A stretch of 64,000 nt of DNA from Laetiporus sulphureus 93-53 (taxonomy: Eukaryota; Basidiomycota; Agaricomycetes; Polyporales; Laetiporaceae). The stretch covers positions 1,203,623 to 1,267,622 of the forward strand of contig NW_024468512.1 in the NCBI RefSeq assembly GCF_001632365.1, in the 5' to 3' direction. Below the pieces are notes generated by a model. That model saw nothing but the letters and a program-made list of their open reading frames with translations, was not told where the DNA came from and searched no databases. Shown in pieces: positions 1 to 10,939 of the stretch. Each line of letters starts with the position of its first letter. The first letter of the stretch is position 1. The position numbers were made by a program, and so were the translations under genes.

Positions 1-424
1 CTTATGGAGGTAACAGCTTAGTAGATTGTCTGTTAGTTGTATTTTATTAGTATTGTAACAAGTATTGAGCACTGCAAATGGACGCGATCGCGACGAGTTC
101 AACAAACGAAGAATAGCAGTAGGCATATCTAGGGTACTGAGCTTGAATGTTCGAACCGTTGCATGAGATCTCAGGGTTGCTCGGCATGAACTGATCTGGG
201 CGGTCGGATTTTGTTAGTATCCCCAACTGCACGAACTTGCCGCTCGGGACTGTAACGCACATTGGAGGCTCCATCTTGAATTTGTGGCGATTATTCCTCA
301 ACCAGACAACGGCGTCAGCATAATCATGGTCCCGCTGCCTCAAGCTATATGAACGAATGAGTGCACTATTCGGTGTGGCTAAAAGAGATACACTCACTTC
401 CGTAACTGCAAATCGACAGTCGCT
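1..424. other. No supported gene
   Basis: A 116-codon minus-strand open frame (47-397) fills most of this stretch. It shows no recognisable domain, no splice-linked partner and no family resemblance, so I do not call it a gene. The segment directly precedes the glycine decarboxylase gene fragment and may be the flank of an insertion. Confidence 0.4.
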
Positions 425-504
425 TTGATTTTGGACTTCTGCTTCCCTTGCACGTCAAGCAGTTCATGGGTTCAGCTTTGCACGCTCCGCCAAAACACGT
501 TTCT

Positions 505-800
505 TTCTAAGATGCTCAGCATCAGCGGTCTCTCGTCCGCCTCCAAGATCACCCTCCTAAACGCAAAGTACATGGCACACCATCTCTCCGGACACTACAA
601 CCTTCAATTCAAGAACGACAATGGTCATGTGGCACACAGGTTGCTTATCGACCCGGCCAAGTTCGACAAGGCTGCCGGAACCAAGGTGACCGACTTTGCT
701 AAGCGGCTGCAAGTGCGTACGATATTTCTAAGAGAGTTTTATTTTGTGGACTGATAGATGACTCCTTGTAGGATTGACGTTCTTGGCCTATCTCAACCGT
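505..800 (+). pseudogene. Glycine decarboxylase P-protein fragment
   Basis: About 66 codons from 512 to 714 match a C-terminal part of the P-protein (glycine dehydrogenase, decarboxylating) of the mitochondrial glycine cleavage system. Recognisable landmarks are the LLNAKYMA block, a GHVAHRLLID block and an end in DFAKRLQ. A normal donor follows at 715 and an acceptor ends near 773, so the original gene's intron is still present. After the acceptor the frame reads Asp then TGA, where intact proteins continue into the DYGFHAPT region. The rest of the gene (about 1,000 codons) is missing on both sides. This is therefore a broken DNA-level copy, not a processed one, lying 5' of the first repeat copy. 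Confidence 0.72.
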
Positions 801-842
801 GCTATGAGCATAACCTAAGAGAACAAGGTTCTGAAGAACCAC

Positions 843-1213
843 CATATGCGTCCTCGATGGAGGACGTGAAAGAGAAACTATTGTGGCCCGATGACGCATT
901 TTGAGATCAGCCACTTCAGGGCAGGGTGGCGCCGAGTCACGGGATTAGATGAGTCACGGGGTTTGGACACCACTGTAGGGCAGGCTGGCACTGAGGCACG
1001 GGATATAGACGCAGCGTGGCACTTCGGTTCTCTTCTTTTCTTACTTTCATCTTCTCGTCCCCCCCCCTGTAGGTAGACTAGATTAGTTGTCGCTAATTAG
1101 CTATTGAAGTTCGTGTAACGGGTCCCCAGAATCGATAGATTCCAAACGGACCCTTGCACGGTCGCGAAAGTGAGACATCGGCGCATCTCCGTGTAGTGCC
1201 TCCCGCCTCAAGC
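843..1213. repeat. Interspersed repeat, copy R1
   Basis: This copy shares its start (CATATGCGTCCTCG), the block CACTGTAGGGCAGGCTGGCA and the TTCTCTTCTTTTCTTACTTTC tract with copies at 3886-4485 and 12139-12820. It is the most diverged and shortest of the three. It lacks most of the 3' tandem units and keeps only one GGCGCATCTCCG-like unit near 1170. It separates the P-protein fragment from the SPT5-like gene. Confidence 0.85.
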
Positions 1214-1441
1214 CTGTGCGGAGCGAGTTTTCTCACGTGTATCCCTTCGTGTTAATGTGCACACAGGCACGTTAGTCCTTCGAACAAGTGGTATAAATAT
1301 CAAATACTCTTGTTGCAGATGGCGCAGGCGAGTACGAGTTTCTAACAATGTGAACATGCACTGACAGTGGCTTGTGACAATAGGAATTGGCCAGACGATA
1401 TCTGGATCTCGAAGCGGCAGTTGATAACGAGGTAGAGACGG

Positions 1442-3602
1442 ATGAAGAAAGTGAAAAATATCGAAGGCAAGTTTAAGCGTACTTTCTTGCATTACAGCGA
1501 CAGGGACATTCATGCCACCACAGATCTCATCGACGATGAGACAGCTACCACAGCAAGCGACGTTCACCCCCAGCTTCTGCAAACGATCTATCCCAGAGCA
1601 GATGATGACGGTGCGCAAGCTCTCGCGCAACACTACCAAGAGCTGGCCCGCAGGGAGAGAACCGTGATCGACGTTAAACACGCTGCAGAACTTCTTCTCT
1701 CATCAGAGACAGATTCGAAACCCATCACGCCAGGTACTTGGGTGAGGATCCAACGTAGGCGTGGTCGATATGCTCGTGCCCTTGCCTACGTGGAACGCGT
1801 ACATGAGGATAGGTTGATCATATGGGCAAAAGTTCAGCTGACAGGTGCCTCCTCGACTTCACACGTTCATCTGCCTTCCGGTCTCGTTGCTGTCCAGAGT
1901 ACAATTGATGGCAAGATTTCTGGATCATGAAAGAAGGATATCGCACTTCTGGTCCGGAAGGGCATCATTAAAGATGGGCTGATACGCCTTCGATCTGAAG
2001 CTCACTTCGTGATATCACTTACAGACACCCCTCATGAAGACGAGCTCGCACCGTTCATTGAGATACCGTGGATCCCGTCCGAAGCGAGGAAGGAGATCAT
2101 AAGCAGGGCATACATAGCCACTTTGGCTGTGGATGATCGTGTACGAGTGGTGTCTGGGCAACTGGTCGGGCTGGAGGGGAGCATCCAGAGCATCCAGGAC
2201 AGTATCGCTGAGATAGCCGTCGACATTCGTCCGATAGGAGCGGCGACTGTGAAGCTGGCCGCTCTCTGGAGACTCCACATGCTGGGCGACAAAGTCGAAG
2301 TTGTGAGAGGCGCACATCGTGGTAGCCGAGGGTTCATCCTGTCCATACAGATGAACGAACTGAATCTATGCTTGCACGGCAGCAATCAGCAGGTGAGCAT
2401 TGCACTACACTTAATATATCCCTGACTAGTTCTTGGGCAGATCACGGTGGAGTGTTTCAATGTCATCATGGACTACAAGCCCACAGCCCGCAATCCGATC
2501 CCTATTTCGTACAATCAGACATCACAGGTAGTCATAAACCCGATGGAGATCGAATCACACGAAAGCCAGTCCATTAGGGTTTCTCGTCAAGAACGGAACC
2601 CATACATAGCTCAGCAGGTGATTGTGATATCCGGTGCCTGGAAAGGACACAGGGGCCTGCTGAAGTTCGTGTATAACCAGCACCATCAGGTGCAGCTGGA
2701 GGCTCCTCAAGGGCGCGTTGAACTTTATGTTGCGAAGGAACTAGCTTTGTACAGGTATGCTGCATCATCTACAGCAATATGAAATGCCCACTCATAATGC
2801 AACCAGAGATAGTGGTCGTATTATCCCACTAGTGAACGATCAAAATGGAACTGTGGAACCCGACTGGCCATTGGAACCAGAAATGGAAACGCCAGCTCTC
2901 GATGACGGCTCGTCGACTCCTCTCCCCATTCCTGAACCATCAGACGATACACATTATGAGCCTGCATGGGACCCAGCGTCGACCGAAGCGGATGTAGAAT
3001 TCGCGGCCCTTCAGAGGAGGCTGACAGCGGATCTGGCAGCCCTTCAGCCACCAGTTACAACTGATGACGTGCCTCATGAACCTATACACGTCACGACTGG
3101 TAAGTCCGCATCTCCTATCAACAAACGTCGAGAGAATCTGATAGTCCTGGTAGAACTCGGCGCCATCCTGCTCAACCCGGCCTTACGTGAAGTGTTCCCG
3201 ATACTACGGGAGATTCCTCTCCGCATGACTCGACAAGAATACCGCAACGTCTATCAGAGCGTCTACCTTCACATGAATGATCTCGTTGTCGATGAAAATG
3301 CCCAGGAACTCAGGGTGTCAGTATATTTCAGTGGATCAAGGAGGGACATTACGGTTCTATCAAAGGACGTGGAGCCGGTGCGTCTACACGTCGGTGACAC
3401 TGCTATGGTGACAGCTGGCCAGAATACAGGGTTTGTAGGCTGGGTGAAGGATGCGAACGACGACCTGTACTTCCTGCAACCACGTCAGAGCACCAGACCG
3501 AAGAAGAGGTCCAGGGCAAAGTCTGCACAGAAATCTGCCCCTTTGGTTGCAGAGCCGGTTGGAAACATTATTATGGTCCTCGTAAAGAAGGAATTCCAGT
3601 AG
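1442..3602 (+). pseudogene. SPT5-like multi-KOW protein, one in-frame TGA
   Basis: Exons 1442-2392, 2441-2754 and 2807-3602 join with canonical GT-AG introns of 48 and 52 nt and close in frame (2,061 nt), except for a single TGA at 1928-1930. The product has at least four KOW-like stretches: around RVRVVSGQLVGLEGS, KVEVVRGAHRGSRGF, QVIVISGAWKGHRGL and TAMVTAGQNTGFVGW. A GTWVRIQRRRGRYARA segment earlier in the protein resembles the NGN/KOW start of the transcription elongation factor SPT5. A basic tail ends it. An acidic upstream segment (about 1390-1470, including DEESEKYRR) in another frame looks like the usual acidic N-terminus, so the 5' end is uncertain. It is far shorter than a true SPT5 and sits among transposon repeats. 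It is best seen as one of the SPT5-like paralogues that Agaricomycetes accumulate. TGA may be a mutated CGA (Arg). Confidence 0.65.
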
Positions 3603-3739
3603 CATAACGTGTTAGCATCTGAACGTGGGACGTGCTTTGGATTTCACTATGTTTCGCCCTCTTCAAGCTGTGAAAGCTAGAAAACAAGGATGCAGATTAT
3701 ATTTCGTACCACTGAATAGTGTGTCAGAGTGTAGATCCG

Positions 3740-3763
3740 ATATATATATATATATATATATAT
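3740..3763. repeat. (TA)n microsatellite
   Basis: Twelve TA dinucleotides in a row lie between the SPT5-like gene and repeat copy R2. The rest of 3603-3885 shows no gene. Confidence 0.95.
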
Positions 3764-3885
3764 TGACAGCGCGAGCGGCATATCCACTTCGACGACAAGG
3801 ATATAGTAACTGGCCCTTTGTGGCTGCCCGCAGGTCCGTCTCAAGCCATTCGCATCAATGATGGGGATGAGAGCCTTGACTATGC

Positions 3886-4485
3886 GAGTCACGGAGTTAA
3901 CGGGGTTTAGACGCCACTGTAGGGCAGGCTGGCACTGAGGCATGGGTTATAGATGCACCACGGCGCTTTCGCTCTCTTCTTTTCTTACTTTCGTCTTCTC
4001 GTCCCTCCCTTGTAGGTAGATTAGAACAGTCATTGATACCGTGTAATGGGACCCGCCGGGTCACTCTGGCGGGTCCCAGAGTCAATTCATTCCAAACAAA
4101 CGATGGGACGGTGCACTATTGGCGCATCCCTGCCTATAGTACCTAGGATGCAAGTAAAATATCGAGGTCCTGCATTACTACTGGATCGGCGCATCCCCGC
4201 CTAGTATCTACCACCTCAAGGATGCAAGCAACGAAAATCGAGGTCCGCTGCATTACTCCACTGGTCGGCGCATCCCCGCCTAGTGCCTCTTGCCACAAGG
4301 ATGCCAGCAACGATCATTGAGGTCCCGCTGAATTACTCCACTGATCAGCGCATCCCCGCCTAGTGTTGTCGAGGTCCGCTTCACAATCATGCCTGACATT
4401 CTTGATCCGCATTAATACTGATCCGCGATCCGCGAAGCAAGAATCCTCGCTTCTGGTATGACGCATCGAACCACATGTCCATCAT
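3886..4485. repeat. Interspersed repeat, copy R2
   Basis: About 600 bp nearly identical to copy R3 (12139-12820) in the same orientation; I see only scattered single-base differences. It holds four spaced CGCATCCCCGCCTAG-like units roughly 65-80 bp apart, each followed by an AAGGATGC(A/C)AG(C/T)AA(C/A) and GAGGTCC(C)GC segment. It also has a perfect 11-bp hairpin (4047-4057 with 4068-4078). It is truncated at the 5' side compared with R1 and R3. Homology with R3 stops exactly after TGTCCATCAT. Confidence 0.9.
4047..4078. repeat. Perfect 11-bp inverted repeat in R2
   Basis: TGGGACCCGCC (4047-4057) and its exact complement (4068-4078) are separated by a 10-nt loop. The same structure is preserved in R3 at 12382-12413 and is eroded in R1. 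Confidence 0.9.
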
Positions 4486-4777
4486 CACCTCAAGGACTAG
4501 AGATCAGCCTTCGTTCTCGAGTCTGCATGAAATGCACCACACGCAATATGTAAGTCCCGGTTCTCCTTGTGTTCCACCTAACTTGCAGTAGCACCTATTC
4601 TGGAAGGTTTCTGCTGATGCTCATTTTGAGATTCTAATGCGATGGCAGGCCGGTACAAGAGTTTTTTTTTTGCCCACCGTGATGACTCTCTTGCTTAAGA
4701 TGCCCCCGTCGCATACTAAAATCAGTAAGTATATAAACGCTTCCTTGTTGCTCCCAATTATCTGCCTACCTAGCATC

Positions 4778-5403
4778 ATGTCTCTTACCCATCGCCAGCA
4801 TCGTGTACAGCGCATCTATCCACCAGTCGTCATGCACCACTGCTTTGATGCAGAGCGTCTGTTGACCCTTTCCATCTCTCCTTTGCGACATGAATACAGT
4901 CTTCGGGCTGCCATTCCGGTGCCCTCCATCACTTTCACCAGCCCATCTGCAGATCCGACACCTATCAATCCACAGCTCATCATTCGCAAGCCAAAAGGGG
5001 AAGTCACTCGCCTCTCTCGTGAGGGATACAATCTCAGAGATGCTCTGGGATGGACGGAGGCTGTGTACTTACATGTACAGGTGAGAGTACCCGTAAATGA
5101 TCGTAGTACAGAACTCTGGACATCTACATCTACAGACTGCGATACATAAGCTGGCAGGCAACCATCTTACGCCTGTACCGTTCTTGAAGCAGAAAGCTGT
5201 TGACCTTCAGAAAGTCTATGATCTGGTTGGTAATTGCACTTGATTGATGTACGTTCACAGACTCTAACTACTGGATGCAGGCTGCTGACACTTATCCAAT
5301 CCTCCGCCAATACGAAAATAATTGGGTCACATCTGATTTCCTTCGCGTATTTTTGAAGAACAAGTCTGCAGCGATCAAGAGGAAGACCGCAGTATCATCT
5401 TAA
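4778..5403 (+). CDS. Small uncharacterised three-exon gene (171 aa)
   Basis: Exons 4778-5080, 5136-5225 and 5281-5403 join by two 55-nt GT-AG introns and close in frame to 171 residues. The first half is Pro/Ser-rich. The second half has a compact helical-looking region (from about residue 80) with GYNLRDALGW and a late ILRQYENNWVTSDFLRVFLK segment. From memory, similar GYNL-ALGW...YENxW proteins of unknown function are common in Agaricomycetes; I cannot name a domain. ATG 4778 was chosen because the upstream in-frame Met region is low-complexity and hydrophobic. It lies between repeat R2 and the Tnp2 transposase, on the same strand. No disabling change is visible. Confidence 0.62.
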
Positions 5404-5663
5404 ATGGGCCGCTGTTTCTAATTTTTCTTTGCCGCCTCGTCAGAGCATGTTAGTCTTTACTATACTTAAAAAATCACGTATCGCTTACAAGGTGGACTAT
5501 GTTGAGTGAAATAGACTGTCACAGAAGCGAGCAAGCCAAGGCGTGATGCCAGCAAGCACAATTCGTGAGACGATCCCGAAGCACGCCTTCTCAGCAGGTG
5601 ACGTCGCTAGGACCACTATATCTTACAGGCAAGGCAGACATCAAAATACGGAGAGAGCCGCTG

Positions 5664-8600
5664 ATGCCTCGGACGAAAGACTCCATATTCTACTGCGATT
5701 GCCGGACGTTCTTGTGCAAGAAGAAACCCGTCAGTGAGAAAGTGTTCAGATCGCATAAGTCATACGACGAGCAGCAGAAGAGGATTCAGGAGGTAAATCC
5801 CGTGCAATCTATCAAGAACTGCCTCTTAATTTTTCTATATAGAAAAGAGCCAACGAGCCACGCACAGCAGTGAGGAAGCAGGAGAGGATTCAAGAGGTGA
5901 GGCCTGCACGATTTATGGGAACTACCCCTGATGATTTCTGTTAGGAAAGAGTCGACAATTTGTGCACAGCAGGGAGGAATAATGAACAGGCAAGGGCCGA
6001 TTCAGATAGCGAGAGCGCACTCGCATCGCTAGTCTTCACTGCAATGTTAGGAGAGACTTCGTCATCTACGGGGTTCTCAAACGGCTTGTGGACGCGTGAG
6101 AAGACCGACGTTGACAGAAGCACAGTTGCTCGAGAATCACAGAATGCCTCGCACGGCACCAGTGCACAGAGACCTCCTATGGCGACAGTACAAACCGTTC
6201 CCACAGTACTGTCTGTTCCTGCAGAGAAGACCAACATTGACCGAAGCACAGTTGCCCAAGAATCACGGAATGTCTCGCACAGCTCCAGCGCACAGACACC
6301 TGAACTTGTGTTCAACAAGTTCTATCTCATGGATATGGAGCTGGAGTTGCGCACGCGACACTGTAACGATCTCTATAACAAGGCTATAGATACTCCAGAA
6401 CGGAGTCCGGAAGCGTGCAATGTGGTGAATCAGTTGCAGGAGGAGGAGATCTGGGCTGAGCGTGCTGAGAAGGAGATTCGAGACACCGAAGTTGGGAGGC
6501 ATCATCCTGCAATGAAGGCGCTGAGGAACACATTGCTGGAAAACATCGAGAAGCACCGCAGGCGTCTGCAAAAGCAGATGTCATGGGTTGGAGGTCGCAT
6601 ACCCAATCCTGTCATGAAACTCTCGGGCAAGATTGTCGACACTAGTGCGTAGCTTCATTACTCACTTTCAAAAAACTGCTCACTCATTTTGATCAGGTAA
6701 ACACTTCGATCGCCCTCTTGATCACATGAACCCTCTCCTAATCCTGTCGATCTTTGCCGCGTTAGTGCTGAACTTGTTGGGTGGAGTCACTCGCCGATCC
6801 TGCAATTTTGCCCTTCATATGTTCAAAATTGTTGTTGCGTGTGCCATGCAGGAAGATGGTCGACCAACCTCCAAGGAAGAAGAAGCCCTGAAAGACTTTC
6901 CCTCTGACATTCGGAGTGTCCAAAAGTTTTTCGACCTTGAACCGGCTGTGACTGTCTTTGCAGCCTGTCCAAATTGTTCATCGACATACGAGCCCTCATT
7001 TAGATCTGGCATCCCAATCTATCCCGCCCGCTGTCAATCTCGGAGATGGAAGGAGAGCGCACCATGCAACACAAGGCTGACAATCCATGGCGTGCGCGAT
7101 AATCAAAGCATACATCTACCGCGACGACCATTCGTCATGCAGGATTTCGATGAATTTGTAGGGAGATTGCTCTGCAGACCAGGAATGGAGGAAGCACTGG
7201 CAATAGACACGCGAACTACACTGACTGGCCAATTGTACGACATCAAAGACAGCTCCATGATGAGCAAGTTGATAGGCGAGGACGGAAAGCCTTTCGTTGA
7301 TGCTCCCAAGGACGAGCTACGTCTACTCTGGGGCCTCTCTGTGGACTGGTTCAATCCCTATCTCAATAAGGTAGCGGGTAGAACCGTCTTGGAGGGCTCA
7401 ATCGTCATGAGTTGTCTCTCCCTGCCTCATAGTCTATGATACAATGCGGAGAACTTGTATCTCGTGGGGATTATCCCAGGGCCGAACGAGCCATCTTTGG
7501 AGGAAGTCGATCATTTCATACGACCATTGATCGACAAACTTCTTGTCTCGTGGAAGGAAGGAGTCTGGTACAATCGGACGTGCCGGTATCCTTGAGGGAG
7601 ACTCGCGCGTTCTGCGCTGGCATTTTTGTGCTGTGACCTACCTGGAGCAAGAAAGGTTTCTGGCATGGCCGGCCATGGAGCAATGTGTTTTTGTGCCTTA
7701 TGCTTCCTGACCTTGCGAGAAATTAACAACATCGACGTAACCAGCTGGACGCTGAAGACACATCAAGACATCGTCAGATTTGCCGAGGAATGGCGTTCCG
7801 CGAAGACAAAAACTCAACAGCGTGCCGCTTACTGACGAAACGGGGTGCGCTGGTCTGAGCTGATGAGACTGCCGTACTGGGATCCAACTCGCAGTGTTGT
7901 CGTGGATGCGATGCACAACCTTTTTCTGGGGCTTGTTCAGTATCACATTCACACCATTATAGGCATGGACATGCTGAATGATGACGACTATCGTGATGAA
8001 TTTGATGCTGCAGAGGACCCGGACAAGCTGAAGAATGATGTACAAAAGCAAGCGGACAAAATCAGAAAGCTTTTGCAATCCGATCCCACAGCGAAGCAAC
8101 TTGGCCGTTACACAAGGCATGCTCTACGAGTAGTGTGCCGTGAGATGGGTGTTGAATCGAAGTCATGGAGATCTACAAGGAAACTGAAGAAGAAGTGGTT
8201 GATTGACACGTTGCTGGTACGCATGATATTCGCAACACAAGGGTTATCGAACTGATTGTAGCAGAGCTTACGCACTTTGGAATTCGCACATTCGCCGACA
8301 TCCGATTCAAGATCTCTGTTACCTGGCGAAACAATTATTGGAGATGAGCTCATCAACGAATGCGCACATCCTAATATAAATCACACATCGACTCACGATG
8401 ATCAACCGGCTATCGTCTTCTCTCTCAAAGATCTGGATCATCTGCGCGATGATATCACTCAAACGACTCGCCCAACCTATTCGAGTGGTCCACCACGCAA
8501 CATGGGCACAAAAGCACGCGGAAAGCTCAAAGCTGACCATTGGAAAGCTTTGATCGAATTTGAGCTTCCTGTCTCCATGATGAAGAGATGGAATTCCTCC

Positions 8601-9671
8601 CCGGCTCGTATCCAACCAGACAACAATGTGCGACGTGAATTGATCCAATTGACGATGTTACTTGCTTGCGCAGTTCGGTGCGCCACATCCTACACTACCT
8701 CTGTGGAGCATCGCGACAAGTACACGGGACACATGCACGCCTACTTATCACGTTTACTACGGCTGCGTCCTGGAATAACACTGAGAAGAAACCATCACAA
8801 CGCGATGCACTTAGGAGATTTCTTATTACGGTTTGGGCCGGTACAAGGCTGGTGGATGTTCCCATTTGAGAGGATTATAGGGATTTTGCAGCAAACGACA
8901 ATGAATGGCAAACTTGGTCAGCATTGTTCGCAATTGATCGACAAAGGCTTACGTATTATTCCAGGGCAAATGGAAAGGACCATGTTGGAGTCATTCTGCG
9001 CAGCGGCCAATATCAAAGTGTTCCTGAAGCGTGCCGAATGCCCGACTGTCCTCCAGAGATGTGTGTCCGTCGTTGAGAGTTGTTACCAGCATGACAGCCA
9101 TGGAACGTTGATGACAGACATACATAAGTATCTCAATGTGACAGGCAGCAAAGCTACAGCGAAAACCGCAATACATTGGAAAGATTGGAAAGACATTACA
9201 AGCAATGTCTACGACGCATTGTCATCAATGACGGATGCATTATCCATGGAACTCCAGAGTTGGCGGCTCATACCAAGGGCAATCCATCACCGTCTCTTTA
9301 AGATACGTGGTGTTCAGTATTCCGTGTATCACGCAGGAGAAGCCAACAGCATCGTATTCTTTCAGCCTGCCATTGGTATGGCTATGGTGCCAGGAATCAT
9401 TCGTGATATATTATCTGTCCCAACAGCGGACTACACGGAAAAAAACCAGGAGGCACACGTCCTCCTTGTCGTGCACCGGTATTGCCCCAAATCTGCTGAC
9501 ATAACTGACCCATTCAATGACTACCCAGACTTCGGCGCGTCAATCTGGTCAAAGACACTTGCAGAAAACATCGAAATCGTTCCACAAAGCCATCAGCTAT
9601 ATCACGCACTTCGACAGGAATGGGATTCTACCACTTACGTCTTCAAACCTCTTGTAAATCAATGTATATAG
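5664..9671 (+). pseudogene. Tnp2-type (CACTA/EnSpm) transposase pseudogene
   Basis: Exons 5664-5792, 5843-5896, 5945-6644, 6697-8216 and 8262-9671 join by short GT-AG introns into one continuous frame of 1,271 codons. It is broken only by TGA at 7437, 7593 and 7833. The order of parts is: a Cys/His-rich start (YCDCRTFLCKKK...H, about residues 8-35), a duplicated Ser-rich spacer, and then the Tnp2 transposase core. The core has SVDWFNPYLNK, NLYLVGIIPGPNEPS, CDLPGARKVSGMAGH, GVRWSELMRLPYWDPTR and DAMHNLFLGL. A DUF4218-like region follows (GKLKADHWKALIEFELP, HLGDFLLRFGPVQGWWMFPFER). This family cuts and pastes class II DNA elements. The first TGA fits CGA to TGA (CpG deamination). No terminal inverted repeat was found by eye. 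Confidence 0.88.
6101..6299 (+). repeat. Tandem internal duplication in transposase
   Basis: Two copies of a roughly 78-bp unit begin GAGAAGACC(G/A)AC(G/A)TTGAC and end at GCACAGA(G/C)ACCT. They encode EKTDVDRSTVARESQNASH and EKTNIDRSTVAQESRNVSH and are separated by about 40 bp. The reading frame is kept. Confidence 0.85.
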
Positions 9672-10814
9672 TACACAGAATACAGACTCAATCGAAAAAA
9701 CTGCGTGCACATCGTAGTTGGAACGGACCTGCTTGTCTCGGTGGTCTTGTCACCACTAACATGACCGTTGTTAGATACATGCCTATGAGTGGCACTGGAG
9801 TATGGCGAAGGATAGTCTCGATCTAGAAGCACCGTCAAATATCATAACCTGTGAGGATTTTTTTTTTCTTTCTCATTGTGTCCTTGCTCACAGTACACCC
9901 AGACATGCATGCCGGTTCTGATCCCGACGTGCAGTGCCATCGACTCCATCATCGACATGTCCAAGCACAATTATTCCTGGCGTGATTGGCATGGCGATGA
10001 TCGTCGTCAGAGCAGCTACCCAGCACGTTGGCGATGTCTTTAAATAACGCATCCATGGCTTGATATGAGCTTTGCTAGCTTGACGAAGATAGATTGTACG
10101 AGTACGAGCTGGTTCCTACCGGACTCGACGTCCCACTGCACAGCCAGACGCTCGGCTCTTCCCACCGCTACGATGCCCCATACGACCATCTGGACCTTTC
10201 CATCTTCACGGCTTCCTCCCCGAGTCAAAGATGAAGAAATGAATGATTTGGCTTACATAGTCATCAGATGGGAGACTGAGGCTCCTGCGTCATTCCTGGC
10301 TCCCTGCTCTTCACGGTGTTCCCGATCTGAAGCCAGCTTGGATGACGATGAAGCAGAAGAATACCAGTAGGCGCACCTACGCAACTGGATGGGCCTTCAG
10401 TTCGGCAGCTACACGAATATCGAAGAAAATGCGAAAGCACGCTGCGTCATTCAAAACGAGCACCCGATGTTAACATATGAACTTCTAAGCATGATTACTA
10501 CTGGGTTTGATACGGAAGCGATGTCATATCTCCGGATCTCGTCAACCCACCGCTTGAGCTCGCAGATCCTAGCTTCTCTCTCAGACGCCACCGTTCGTTC
10601 AAAAAGGACAGTCATGCTACACTCATGGAGATGAACGGTGTGTGTAAATAAGTTGGGTACTCCTTATAGACGATAATTGACCCGACAGGCTAATGCAACA
10701 TTGAGCTGCTTGCTTGGACTGATCCTTTCGGTGCTAAGCAGCGTAAGCCACACTAGTATTGCCCAAGACATTGCTTGAGCAATTTACCTATCACTCGCAA
10801 GTAATCGTCTCTCA
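9672..10814. other. 3' flank of transposase; possible exon remnants
   Basis: There is no intact gene. A plus-strand stretch around 10084-10220 reads smoothly (YEYELVPTGLDVPLHSQTLG) and another around 10535-10635 (DLVNPPLELADPSFSLRRH), with stop codons between them. They could be exons of a decayed or unrecognised transposon gene. A run of T lies at about 9858-9867. Confidence 0.3.
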
Positions 10815-10939
10815 TCAAGCTATGTATGTCATCGCGGTCCAGGATTCCTTCCATGTATGTGTAGAAAGGCTTGAAATTAGTGGGGTCGATAATCTGGGCC
10901 CCGGCAATGGCATAATCAATGGGTCAGTGTACCATGGTA

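Noticed and set aside
7437..7835. Selenocysteine or programmed UGA readthrough in the transposase
   Set aside because: Intact relatives have ordinary residues at these places, no SECIS-like element was seen, and mutation of CpG explains the first stop simply.
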